A stretch of 64,000 nucleotides of DNA from Parapedobacter luteus (GTDB lineage: Bacteria > Bacteroidota > Bacteroidia > Sphingobacteriales > Sphingobacteriaceae): assembly GCF_900168055.1 (NCBI RefSeq), contig NZ_FUYS01000004.1, forward strand, positions 418,863-482,862, given 5' to 3'. A model generated the notes under the pieces. It was not told the origin of the DNA, did no database searches, and worked only from the letters and a program-made list of their open reading frames with translations. How positions within the stretch are numbered: the stretch's first letter is position 1; every line of letters begins with the position of its first letter. Positions 47,001-56,800 of the stretch are shown in pieces. Made by a program: the position numbers and the translations under genes.

Positions 47001-50000
47001 CACCGATACCGTTGCCGCAGGGTCGTTTACATCCGATACCGCTGTCGATGGCGTACCGGACACCACGCTCCATTGCCCCGCACCCAACGCCGGCGTTGCC
47101 GCCGCAAGCGTAAAGTCGGCGTCATTGACCTGGCTTTGATCGGCTCCCGCATCGGCGAACAGCTCATCGGCAACTACAATCTCCACCGCATCCGTCGGTG
47201 CAGATTCGCACGTCAGGCCACTGGCCGTCGCCACCGTAATCCGGCGGAACAGTGTTGTCACCGTCAGGGCCTCCGGTTGATAAGCCGCACCCGCGGCACC
47301 GGCCACCGGCAACCAAGATGCGCCGCCATCCGCAGACATTTCCCATCGGTATACGACGGTGCCCGTTCCTGTGCCTGCTGCCGTTGACATCAACTCAGCC
47401 GGCACTTCGCCATAGCAGATGGCCTGGTCGCTGCCAATGGTACCGGCGGTAGGCGTTTCATTGATGGTTAAGACGAATGACGATTCGGCCACACAGCCAT
47501 CGACCGTCGTCGCATATTGGTACAACGTATAAGTACCCGTTACGGTAATCGTTTCCCCGATCTCATAGCGCGTACCCGCGCCGCCAGCCTCGGCATAATA
47601 CGCCTTATCGCCGGTCAGGTTTGTACCGGTAATATCCGGTAAGGTAAACGCGCCGCATACCACCTGATCATCCAGCACATCGATTACCGGCAACGCATTG
47701 ATGGTCAGCGTCACCGGCGTACGGCTCGTGCTGACGCATGTGCCATTGCTGGCTTCGGCAAAAAACGTGACCGTTCCCACGCTATTCAAGGTCGGGCTCG
47801 CCACCACATTGCCGCCCGTTGGCGCATCATACCACGTGATGGTTACCTCAGCAGGTGCGGTAGCGGTCGCCGTCAATGTCTGCAACGGAGCAGTCGCACA
47901 TTCGGCAATATCCCCACCGCTCACCGGCGCATCGGGTACAATCGGAGCTTCGTCAACCGTCACCGATACCGGTTCAGCCTCGCAGTCGATTGACACAGAC
48001 CGCATCTGCACCAGGTATTCGCCCGGCGCCACATCGTTGAAGATCTCCGACTGCTGATACGTGGGTGTACCACCGACGGGGTAAACCGCATATTCGTAAT
48101 CCGGATTTTCCGGCAATATAATCTGTCCCAACGGACTGTCGCAATCCGGCTGTATGACCACCGGCATATACGTCGTTGGCCGATCGCTGATGGTCACTTC
48201 CCGCACATCGCTTACACAATCCGACACCGAAACGTGGCGGGCGGTGACGTTATACGTCCCCGGCGCCACATTTTCGAAGACGGGATCAGTTTGGTAATCC
48301 ACGCCGTTGATCGAATACTCAAATCCCGTCCCCACGGGATTCGTTACCGTGATGGTCCCCGTCCCATCCGGCGCACAGTCCGGATGGATAAGCGTTACCA
48401 CCGGTCGGTCCACGAACTGAACCACCACCGGCATCGTCGTACGACATCCGGTTGCGGGGTTCGTCCCGGTTATGTAATACGTACCCGATTCGGTAACAGC
48501 CGCCGGATTGGCCAGCACGTCAGTACCCGCGGCGTCGGTATAATAGGCATAGGTGAGCCCCACATCACTCCCTTCGGTGACGGCCGCGGCCGTCAGGTCT
48601 ATGGTTGATCCGGCGCACGCCACGGCTGGGTCGGTAATGACCACCGTCGGCAGCGCGTTGATAGTCAGCGTCACGGCCGTACGCGTCAGGCTGGCCAACG
48701 TGCCTTTTCGCGCCTCCGCATAGTACGTCACCGTACCAACGGCATCCAAGCTTGCGTCGGCAACGACATTCCCCCCTGTCGGGGCATCGTACCACACGAT
48801 GGTCGTTCCATCAGGCACGGTAGCCGTGGCGGTCAGCGTCTGCAGCGGGCTCTCCGCACACTCCTCCTGGTCGCCGTCGCTGATCGGCGCAGCCGGCACA
48901 GACGGCAAGCCGGGAGTAGTTGCCGTATTGTCGGCATCGTCCGGGTCTTCCGTATCGCTGCTTACCGCAGCGGTATTGCTCAAATCTTCCGTATAGTCAG
49001 CCGGTGTCTGCACCGTTATTTCATAGGTCACCACCGCACCGCTCGGCAATACGGCAATCGTCTCATTGAGGTCGCCGTTGCCGGATGCATCCGGCAACGT
49101 CGCCGTTCCGGTGGTCACGGTTGCCGTCCACCCTGTAATGGCCGTACCCGCAGGCGCCGTATCGGCGATGACCACTTCCCGGGCATCGCTTGGCCCGTCG
49201 TTGGTCACCGTAATGGTATAGGCAACCGCCTCACCCGGTATATAGCTTTCCTGCGTTCCGGGGTTCACAACTTTGGCAACGGATACCGAAGCCTCCGGCG
49301 CAGCGGGCAGGGGTGCGGTCGTACATGCGTCGCAGTCCGGTTCCGGGTCTGGGGTCGGTGAGGTCACCTCCACCGTATTGCTCAGGTCGGCCATCCGGCC
49401 GGATTCCGTTGCCAGCGTTACTTCATACACCACCGTAGCCCCATCGGGCAGCAATGCGATGGTTTCAGCCAGGTTACCCGTGCCCGATGCATTGGGTAGA
49501 TCGACGGTACCCGCAGTCACCGTCGCTGACCAAGCCGTCATCTCGGTATCCTCGGGCGCTTGGTCCGTCACCACCACGTTCACCGCGTCGTCCGGTCCGT
49601 TGTTGGTCACCGTAATGGTGTACACCACCTCTTCGCCGGGCACATACGCCTCCTGGTCGGGGTCTTTCAATGCTTTTACGACGACCAGATCGGCGCTATC
49701 CCGGGCTATCAGAATGGTATCCAGCACCATACAACCATCGGGAAAATCCACTTTGATGGCATATTCACCCGGCTCGGTCACCACCAGCTCATCAGCCGTG
49801 CCGACGACTATGCCGTCTTTCTTCCATTCGTAGCGGGACAATGGCGATCCGAAGAAACCAGCCGTGGAAATCGTATACGGAAATTCCGCATCAGCCAGGC
49901 TGATGTCCGGCCCCAGGCCTTCGATCGGCGAAGCCCCATCATAAGGCGCGATGTCCCAACCGGTGCTTCCCCCGAGGTCGAGGCTGTGCGACCCGGCAGC

Positions 50001-53000
50001 AAACTCCGCACCGCCGACAGCGGCAATGGCTTGCAGACGAACATAATCGAAGTCCACGGCGCCCGACGCTTTAATTACCGTGGCAACCGCCGATGCGTTG
50101 CTGCTCCATATTTCGGTAAGCTGGCAGGGGGTACCGCTGCCAAACCAAGCGTTGGTAACGGTGGTATTCGTCCCCGACGTCAACATATACCGGCTTCCGG
50201 GGAAGAAGATCAGCGTGCCGATGGTATTGCCCGTTCCGTAGATCGCCCCCCCTCCTTTATACTCTACGGTATCCAGTTGATTGTTCGTACCATTGATACC
50301 GATTCCGGAAATCACATTCGTTTGGGTAAAGGTGATTTTGCCGGCGACGATGTCTGAAAAACGGGCATGGTCCTGACCGGTCCCGCCGATATTCACCTGG
50401 TGATATGTGAATCCCTGGGCAATAAACTGGACGGTATTGATTACCGCATCAGACACATCAAGCATACGGTTGGCCGTAGGGCCGCTGTATCGCCAGAGCC
50501 CGGCGAGATTGACCGTACTGCCGCTGATATCCACAGCGTTGTTGTTGCGATTTTCATTGTCAATCGCGTTTACCGTCAACGCAATCCCCGAAGCGATCAG
50601 CGCCCCTTCATACAGGAAGATATCGGTCTGGTTATTTGAATAATCGTTCGCGATGGTAAAAGACCCGCCCGGCTTCCGCAGTTCCAAATCAAAATTACCC
50701 AGCGTCTGGCCCGTCATGACGGTTGCAGCCGCCCCCCTTAATTGGAAGGTCGCATTCAGGGTCACTGCCGGGTTCAGCACGATGCTTTCGCCCCATGCCT
50801 CCATGTTCCAGGCCGCGTTCCTATTCAGAATCGGATTGTTTGCCGCGCCTGTCCAATCCATATTCCGGAAATAAGCATTCCCATTGTTTACGGTGATCGT
50901 CCGTGAAGCCGCTGTTGTACCAAACCCACTGTTGGCGTCAAAATACACATCATTCGCAACCGTTGGCACACAGGCGCCACCGGGACCGCCCGACTCGGTA
51001 CTCCAATGCGAGGCGTCGTTCCAGTCGCCGCCCCCCCCAATCCAATAGCGGGCATCGCCGTCCGAAGGGATGATGGTCCAACCTGCGTTGCCCCCGGCAT
51101 CCGCCCCCGAAAACGCGATGGGGAGCGTCAACGTACCACCCCCGCCCGAGGCCGTGATGTTCTCCATGTACACATTCGCCACATCCACGTCGGCATCGGC
51201 ACCGAAAACAATGGTGCTGCCTGTCCCCAAGCTCCTGATCTCACCCAGGCCACTGCAATCGGGATGCACGGCCCTGAAGTATTCGTTGATGGTATTGCTC
51301 CCCTGAGCAAGCCATAGGTTACGGTTCTCACCTGTTATCAGCGAATCAATCACGTTGCCAGTCCCCGCAATCGCCCCCTGTCCCATAAATTCCAGCCGTT
51401 CGATGATGTTGCCCCCATCGATACGGGCAGCGGTGACCAACGACGGATTACTGAAGAGCAGTTCCCTGAAGCCGGTCTGGGTAACCGAAAAATTATCCGT
51501 ATTGAGCGATCCGGTTGTTACATCGACCGCATCATACGTCACCATTCCCGCCACATATATCGAACCCGTAATGGTCAGCTTCGAATTATCCGCTTCCAAC
51601 GTTTTATTACCAGCCCTATATTCCCACCTGTTGACGGTAATGTCCGATCCCTGCATATCCACATGCCGTCCATTGGAAACATTACTGGTGAAGATATTGA
51701 TATTTACGGCCTTTCCTGCTAAATTCAGATGCCCCCTGTTCAACTGAAAGGATCCCGACGGATTTGTCCAATCATCTGTCAAGGTCACACCACCGGCCAA
51801 TGGATCCTCTGCCGACTTTCGAACCAAGATGCGGTTGTTTCCTTTCGTGCTTCCGTTGGTGGTAAAGGTCACCGCTTCTGTTCCCCGCATATCCAGCATG
51901 CCATTCATGGTCACATTCGGGTTCAGTACCACCGAACCATATACTTGCATGTAAAAGTTGCCGCTCACCGAGAAAATCGGACTGCCCGAGATACCGGCCG
52001 CCCAAGTCATGTTCCGGCAGTAGGTATTGCCCGTGGTGGCTACGGTCCCTCCACCGTTCAATCCACTATTGCCGTCGAACACCACGTCGTCCTCGATGAA
52101 TGGGATACAGGCCCCTGGGTCACCGCCGCTCTCTTCACTCCAATGGTTGCGGTCGTTCCAATCACCCGGTCCGCCCACCCAATAGAGCGTACGGCTGGCG
52201 GCGGTGGGCGTATTAATGATAAAGCCCGTATTCCCTTCGTTATCGATTCCGTTGACGGTCAATGGCACAAGGCTGCCCGTTGCGGCCATGTTGGTCAACA
52301 ATACATTATCGATTTCGGCCACCGCTCCAGCGGCAAAATTAATCGTACCGTCGGAAGTTCCGGTGATTTCTGTAAATCCGTCACAGGGCGCCCCTCCCGC
52401 CCGGAAATACTTATTGATGGTAATCGTCCGTCTGACCCATATATCCTTGTTAGGCGCAACCAACAACGTATCAAAAACATGACCGCCGTCGTCGATGATA
52501 TTCAAAGTCCCTGCTATTTCCATGTACCCTATCACATTGTTCGCACCTCCAACCGTGCCGTTTCCGGCAATGGTCACATAGTTTATCTGATTGTTGCCCG
52601 ACCTGACGTGCCCGGCCCCCATAAAAACCAAGGAATCCACCACGTTATTCGCATGGATACGCGCATTAGACGTCGGTGATGTATTGGTGAACACCAATTT
52701 TCTGAACGTGGTGTTGTTGACGCCGTACAGATCGTTATTGGGGCTGGCCGTTGCGGCCTCCATGGTATCGTATTCACCACCGTCCACAAACAGCCGCAGA
52801 CCGATCTTAAAGATGGACCCGTCGGTATCCATCGTTTTGTTGCTGCCCGTAAAGTAATAATTCCGCGTGGTGGTCAAAACCCCACCAGTAATGTCCAGGT
52901 GCCGGTTGTTGTTGTTTTGGCTGGTGAAATTATATACAGATACCGTTTTGCCAGATGCATTCAAATACCCCTCGGTAAGCGTAAGGCCATGGTTATTATC

Positions 53001-53504
53001 AGACGTACTTCCGGTATAAATCAGGTCGTCCAGTAGGGTCAATCCACTTCCGGGCTTATTGATATTGATGTTGAAGATCCCTGTAAAACTGCCGTTGGTG
53101 GTCAACGTAGCCGGGGCACTGCCGGTAAACTCAACATTGACGTTGCCGATGTACCCCATCGAGGGCTGCAAGATCAGGTTACCGGAGATGAACAATGTGC
53201 TTGCCCCCCCGCGCGACAAAAGCGGATTATTGGCCACTCCGGCTTCCCAAGTCATGTTATTACAAAACGCGTTGGTATTAAGCGTAACGGTCCGGTTGGC
53301 CGCTGTGAATCCACTGTAACTCCCAAAAAAAACATTGTCGGTAGCCGAAGGCACAATACTGGGTGTACTGCCTGTGGGGCTTCCCAACCGCCAGTGGTTG
53401 GCCAGGTCACTCCAGTTTCCTCCACCGCCTACCCAGTAATAGTCGTCCGCGTAGAGCTGGGATGTAAAAAAGAAAAGGACACAAACAAGTAAGTTTCTTC
53501 TCAT
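44073..53504 (-). CDS. Giant T9SS type B cargo, cassette B (3143-residue multidomain surface protein)
   Basis: About 3143 residues. The signal peptide is MRRNLLVCVLFFFTSQLYA. Three large modules begin at about residues 22, 438 and 818 with YWVGGGGNWSD..HW, YWVGGPGDWNDRNHW and YWIGGGGDWNDASHW; each reads like a right-handed beta-helix (many short N- and G-rich strands). Two DUF11 domains (about 1270-1520), Ig-like domains (about 1530-2190, TATATAPAEVTITWYDAPTG), and about six more DUF11 domains (about 2200-2955) follow, then one cadherin-like domain and the CHU_C/type B sorting domain (about 3058-3143: NIFTPNGDGQNDRFEIVG ... NRWGGEVYRD). The start at 53504 gives the signal peptide; 32 upstream codons are excluded. 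Preceded by a good promoter. Confidence 0.93.
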   Translation of the reverse strand: MRRNLLVCVLFFFTSQLYADDYYWVGGGGNWSDLANHWRLGSPTGSTPSIVPSATDNVFFGSYSGFTAANRTVTLNTNAFCNNMTWEAGVANNPLLSRGGASTLFISGNLILQPSMGYIGNVNVEFTGSAPATLTTNGSFTGIFNININKPGSGLTLLDDLIYTGSTSDNNHGLTLTEGYLNASGKTVSVYNFTSQNNNNRHLDITGGVLTTTRNYYFTGSNKTMDTDGSIFKIGLRLFVDGGEYDTMEAATASPNNDLYGVNNTTFRKLVFTNTSPTSNARIHANNVVDSLVFMGAGHVRSGNNQINYVTIAGNGTVGGANNVIGYMEIAGTLNIIDDGGHVFDTLLVAPNKDIWVRRTITINKYFRAGGAPCDGFTEITGTSDGTINFAAGAVAEIDNVLLTNMAATGSLVPLTVNGIDNEGNTGFIINTPTAASRTLYWVGGPGDWNDRNHWSEESGGDPGACIPFIEDDVVFDGNSGLNGGGTVATTGNTYCRNMTWAAGISGSPIFSVSGNFYMQVYGSVVLNPNVTMNGMLDMRGTEAVTFTTNGSTKGNNRILVRKSAEDPLAGGVTLTDDWTNPSGSFQLNRGHLNLAGKAVNINIFTSNVSNGRHVDMQGSDITVNRWEYRAGNKTLEADNSKLTITGSIYVAGMVTYDAVDVTTGSLNTDNFSVTQTGFRELLFSNPSLVTAARIDGGNIIERLEFMGQGAIAGTGNVIDSLITGENRNLWLAQGSNTINEYFRAVHPDCSGLGEIRSLGTGSTIVFGADADVDVANVYMENITASGGGGTLTLPIAFSGADAGGNAGWTIIPSDGDARYWIGGGGDWNDASHWSTESGGPGGACVPTVANDVYFDANSGFGTTAASRTITVNNGNAYFRNMDWTGAANNPILNRNAAWNMEAWGESIVLNPAVTLNATFQLRGAAATVMTGQTLGNFDLELRKPGGSFTIANDYSNNQTDIFLYEGALIASGIALTVNAIDNENRNNNAVDISGSTVNLAGLWRYSGPTANRMLDVSDAVINTVQFIAQGFTYHQVNIGGTGQDHARFSDIVAGKITFTQTNVISGIGINGTNNQLDTVEYKGGGAIYGTGNTIGTLIFFPGSRYMLTSGTNTTVTNAWFGSGTPCQLTEIWSSNASAVATVIKASGAVDFDYVRLQAIAAVGGAEFAAGSHSLDLGGSTGWDIAPYDGASPIEGLGPDISLADAEFPYTISTAGFFGSPLSRYEWKKDGIVVGTADELVVTEPGEYAIKVDFPDGCMVLDTILIARDSADLVVVKALKDPDQEAYVPGEEVVYTITVTNNGPDDAVNVVVTDQAPEDTEMTAWSATVTAGTVDLPNASGTGNLAETIALLPDGATVVYEVTLATESGRMADLSNTVEVTSPTPDPEPDCDACTTAPLPAAPEASVSVAKVVNPGTQESYIPGEAVAYTITVTNDGPSDAREVVIADTAPAGTAITGWTATVTTGTATLPDASGNGDLNETIAVLPSGAVVTYEITVQTPADYTEDLSNTAAVSSDTEDPDDADNTATTPGLPSVPAAPISDGDQEECAESPLQTLTATATVPDGTTIVWYDAPTGGNVVADASLDAVGTVTYYAEARKGTLASLTRTAVTLTINALPTVVITDPAVACAGSTIDLTAAAVTEGSDVGLTYAYYTDAAGTDVLANPAAVTESGTYYITGTNPATGCRTTMPVVVQFVDRPVVTLIHPDCAPDGTGTITVTNPVGTGFEYSINGVDYQTDPVFENVAPGTYNVTARHVSVSDCVSDVREVTISDRPTTYMPVVIQPDCDSPLGQIILPENPDYEYAVYPVGGTPTYQQSEIFNDVAPGEYLVQMRSVSIDCEAEPVSVTVDEAPIVPDAPVSGGDIAECATAPLQTLTATATAPAEVTITWYDAPTGGNVVASPTLNSVGTVTFFAEASNGTCVSTSRTPVTLTINALPVIDVLDDQVVCGAFTLPDITGTNLTGDKAYYAEAGGAGTRYEIGETITVTGTYTLYQYATTVDGCVAESSFVLTINETPTAGTIGSDQAICYGEVPAELMSTAAGTGTGTVVYRWEMSADGGASWLPVAGAAGAAYQPEALTVTTLFRRITVATASGLTCESAPTDAVEIVVADELFADAGADQSQVNDADFTLAAATPALGAGQWSVVSGTPSTAVSDVNDPAATVSVAPGESVTLRWTVTNGSCAVFDEVTLTHLVRSFSSRKAVVDANGDGVAQAGEALTYTIAVTNTGDVDLTGVTIVDEIPLGTTYIDGSATATGGSFAGDEVAWTINVPAGGTVNVRFSVTVVEDVTGLDDITNTALVADPVAGTQQPFVTISVGAERTFTAAKSVADASGDGLAQAEEELTYSITVENTGDVDLLGVTIRDVIPTGTAYVAGSADADGGVFDDANGRIDWLLDIPFGTSVTVNFGVTVAADLTGIDVIANTAVVSDPADPSGTPREATAPELPVDAARGFTATKSVADASGDGLAQAGEVLTYTVTVTNTGNVALTGVTITDILPAGTTYVEGSADHGGMYDAGGNRLEWTVDVPYGQSVNVRFDVRVPADLTGLPGIANTATVTDAAGTIVPASSPTLPTDARAAFTAAKSVVDASGDGLAQAEEELTYSITVENTGDVDLLGVTIRDVIPTGTAYVAGSADADGGVFDDANGRIDWLLDIPFGTSVTVNFGVTVAADLTGIDVIANTAVVSDPADPSGTPREATAPELPVDAARGFAATKSVADASGDGLAQAGEVLTYTITVVNTGDADLAGLEISDVMPAGTSYVAGTADNGGTFVTAGNRLEWVTDVPRGGTRTVRFDVVVDSDPIGIAEIANTAVVVDPERRTDPVDASAPTLPVEQAATPVSRLAVMKTVDNRTPLVGETVVFTLEVVNNGPDDATGVSVLDKLPSGYTFVSYDASAGTYNEGSGVWSVGRLRNGGRATLRMTVTVNASGEYRNTARIEGNEADPDEEDNEGTVMPTPVHPPQALDDAVSGTSNRALTISVLANDVAGSHPLDAASIELVSQPQHGTVSVGVDGTVVYVSARGYVGEDRFSYRVQDSGGNWSNVAGVVVTVVANPLKVTNIFTPNGDGQNDRFEIVGLEGFDRAELVVFNRWGGEVYRDSDYDNSWGGGDIHEGTYYYILTLHKGNSRQVEKGWVVLKRR
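45297..46537 (-). repeat. Long near-identical repeat pair inside the cassette B giant gene
   Basis: A block of about 465 bases at 45297-45763 recurs at 46071-46537, 774 bases (258 codons) away, with few differences. Each covers one DUF11-like domain with its neighbours (shared segment DLLGVTIRDVIPTGTAYVAG). The stretch between them (about 45764-46070) is a more diverged domain. This points to gene conversion or recent duplication of a two-domain unit. Confidence 0.85.
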
Positions 53505-53597
53505 GGGTAATGTTGTAAGGGTTCGCAAACGTTTTCTATGATTTAGGCTAAGAAACCAAGACCATATTTTAGATAGACACTCAACGTATTGATGCTG

Positions 53598-53628
53598 CAA
53601 ACATAACCGGGCTCAGGAAGGGACACAA
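53598..53628 (-). promoter_or_regulatory. Promoter of giant gene B (TTG-N20-TATGTTTG)
   Basis: On the minus strand TATGTTTG (53598-53605) fits the -7 consensus exactly and TTG (53626-53628) lies 20 bases upstream, the Bacteroidota spacing. Start of transcription near 53591 would leave a leader of about 87 bases. Confidence 0.65.
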
Positions 53629-53778
53629 TCGTATTTCTTGGAAATAAAAGTCATACATTTTCGCTAGTGCATCGTAAATTTTCTATCAAACAACTCAACA
53701 TCAAGATAGTAACCCCTAATTAATTTGATTAATTATCAATCAAGTAACTAAAAAATTAGAGTAATAACAGATTGATAC

Positions 53779-53811
53779 TTTGGGAGTAATGCCCGAAATT
53801 AAATAACTTTA
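53779..53811 (+). promoter_or_regulatory. Promoter of the histidine kinase gene (TTTG-N21-TAACTTTA)
   Basis: TTTG (53779-53782) and TAACTTTA (53804-53811) are 21 bases apart, close to the Bacteroidota consensus, 63 bases before the ATG at 53875. Confidence 0.6.
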
Positions 53812-53874
53812 CACCACTCTTCTATTAGGAAAATTTCGATACTGAAGAATTGCTGGATACTGAATGATTACTCG

Positions 53875-56800
53875 ATGTTTATTACAACCGTGACCGTTTC
53901 AAACCGTTTGATTTGCCGAATATTTCTTTTATGTGTGACGTTGCTGCTCATTGTGCAACTCCCTCGCGCTAATACCTCAAATAACGGATACCTAATTAAA
54001 CAGTACACGGATGAGCATGGCCTCCCTCAGAACAGCATTAAAGGAATCGGACAAGATAATCTGGGGTTCGTTTGGTTGATCACCGAAAAAGGACCGGTTC
54101 GCTATGATGGGGATGGCCTGTTCAGGACGTTCGACGACTTGTCTACCAAGTTAAAAAGCGACCGTATGGTCGCCCTTTATCGAGGATCGCAGCCCAATGA
54201 ATTCTGGGCTCAGAGCGAATTCAACGAAATGATCTTATTGAAAGACGGCAAACCAACCACATCCGAGAAGCCACTTTGGGGCGTGCTCCAAAAGCTTCGC
54301 TCCATCCGCGAAAAAACATTGTATCATAGCGTCCGCCTTCCACCGAGCTATCCCGACTACACGCCACAACACTTGGTCGTTCCGGATGGCGCTGGCGGAG
54401 ACTTTGTCATATCCTCTGATTCGATATCCGTCTTTCCGCCATTCCACATGAGTCCTACAGCATCCATACCTTTTGCCGACGCAAATCCCTGGCAGTTTGC
54501 CAGTCTCCACGGAAAGCTATATTACTTCGAGGGCATCCGTCAATACACGGAAATCAATAAAGAAGCCTGCGTTGCCAAAAAAAACATTGGAGGCGATCTG
54601 TCGGATTTACCCAATTCGACTCCATTTAATCTTTACTGGAATCCCGTATCTAATCAGTTGTTTGTTTATGCGGCCAACAGTTTATATCGCCTCGCAGAAA
54701 CCGAAGACGGAAATTTGTCCGGCACGCTATTACTGACAGGGTTCGATTTCCGGCAGCATGACATCATCGCTGTCCATCACCTGGCGTCCGAAGGACAGAT
54801 CCTATTGGGCAGCGAAACAGATGGACTATTCGTCATCCAGAAACGGTTCTTTACCCCCTTAACGATAGATCTTCCCCATGCTAATAATGTGTTCTATACG
54901 CAGGCACTTTTACCCAATGGATCGCTGCTGTCAGACCACGGTGCAATATTTGACAACGATGGTACGCTAAAGCGTGCGCTACCATTGGTCGGTAAAAAGC
55001 ATCAGAGGGGTCAGATCATCGGTCCCGGAGAGACAATCTGGATTCTCCTTAAAGACACCATCATGATCCTGTCGCGGGATGCGAGCCGTATCGTTGACAT
55101 AAAGCCAAATCCGATGCAGCTAAAATATATCTATAAGGATGACTCAGCGCGTTACTGGCTAGGAGGAGAAGAAAACCTACTGGCGTATTACGACGCAAGT
55201 CGTGACACCTTTGTTGTCCGAGCCTCCTTGCCCAGCGCCATTACGTATATTGAACGGGCAGACGACTCAGTCCTGTTCATTGGCACCCGAAAAGGCTTAT
55301 TCTCGTACAACACCGTAAGCACTACAGTCACCGGCATTCCCGCTTTTGGAGACATGCATATCCGCAGCATCCGAAGAGAATCGGACAGACGACACTGGGT
55401 AACAACGTACCAACATGGTTTTTTTCTATACGAAAACGGGCATATAACAGCTTTCCCGCTAGACAAAAACAGGCACCTGACTACTTCCCACTGTACCTTG
55501 GAAGACGACAATGGTTTTATTTGGATAAGCACCAATAAAGGGTTATTCAAGGTTAGCAAACAACAATTGCTCGACTACAAAAAAAACAACAGCGAAACGC
55601 CTTTTTACTTTTATTATAATAAAAATTGGGGATTCGACAGCAACGAATTCAACGGGGGATGCATGCCTTGTGCCATCAAACTGCCAGATGGCCGTTTCTC
55701 ATTCCCTTCACTACGCGGCTTAGTACAATTCGATCCGATGACTATCATCGACGAATTTCCGGACGATGCGATTATCCTCGACAAAGTATCACTTAATGGC
55801 GATCCCCTACGTATTGGCGACACCATCCAAATTCCACGTAATTTTTCCAGACTGGACATTAAGATCGCTACCCCGTTTTATGGAAACCCACACAATATGG
55901 AAATTGAATATATGCTAGACCGTAGTGACAAGCCGTCAAGCGAATGGCTACCATTCAACGGGATTCATAACTCCCTGTCGATAAATAACCTTTCCTCCGG
56001 CAGCCATCTGCTCCGGATTCGCATGCGAAGCGGGCTAACCCTGAGAGATTTCAAATATGCCAATTTCCGTCTCCATGTACAGCCTTTGTTTCACGAAACC
56101 TGGTGGTTTACCGCTATTTTCTGCATGAGCATCGGATTGATCTTTTGGCTGATGATCTATGTCCGGACCAAGCTTGTTCTCAAACAAAACCGGTTGTTAA
56201 TCCAGAAGGTAAACGAGCGGACCGAAGACCTTAAAAAACAATACGAATGGCAGCAGCACCTATCGGCATCGATTACCCATGACATCAAAGCACCACTCCA
56301 TTATGTCGTCCAAACGCTACATGCCATGCAATCCAGGGCAAAAGCACAACGGATCACATCCGGCGAAATCCAGCAAATCTATCATGCCACGCAGCACATT
56401 TATCAATACTCAAACAACCTGACAAACCTATCGCGCATTATGCGCACCAAAGAATGGCTGGTGCTGCGCGATGTTTGTTTACATCAGGTTGTCCAAAGCC
56501 AGGTCGACATCTTCCTACCGATCGCAAAACTCCGCGGCAATACCATTACCAATGAAATCCCGCAGGACACCGTCATCAATGCGCATGCAGATATCCTATC
56601 TGTCATCATCCACAATATCCTTGACAATGCCATTAAATTTACAAAGGGGGGCCAGATCACGATCAGTGTGGAGAACATGGCCGCCGGTTTGGTTTCCTTC
56701 AGCATTTCTGACACCGGGGTAGGGCTGCGCCCCGAGCAAGTGGCTTATTATAATACCAACCAGCACGTGCCGACAAACCGCAATGCTTTGGAAAAAGAAA

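Larger units (their letters stand above)
53505..53874. promoter_or_regulatory. Divergent control region between giant gene B and the histidine kinase gene
   Basis: About 370 bases with no gene and a very AT-rich centre (about 53700-53770). It contains outward-facing promoters on each strand (listed separately). Confidence 0.6.

Noticed and set aside
44127..50357. Plus-strand frames of 219-281 codons
   Set aside because: Antisense to giant gene B; repetitive Ser/Pro/Arg shadows without starts or ribosome sites.
53505..53600. 32-codon N-terminal extension of giant protein B
   Set aside because: Extension precedes a perfect signal peptide and lies between the mapped-by-motif promoter and the ATG at 53504, so it is probably leader.
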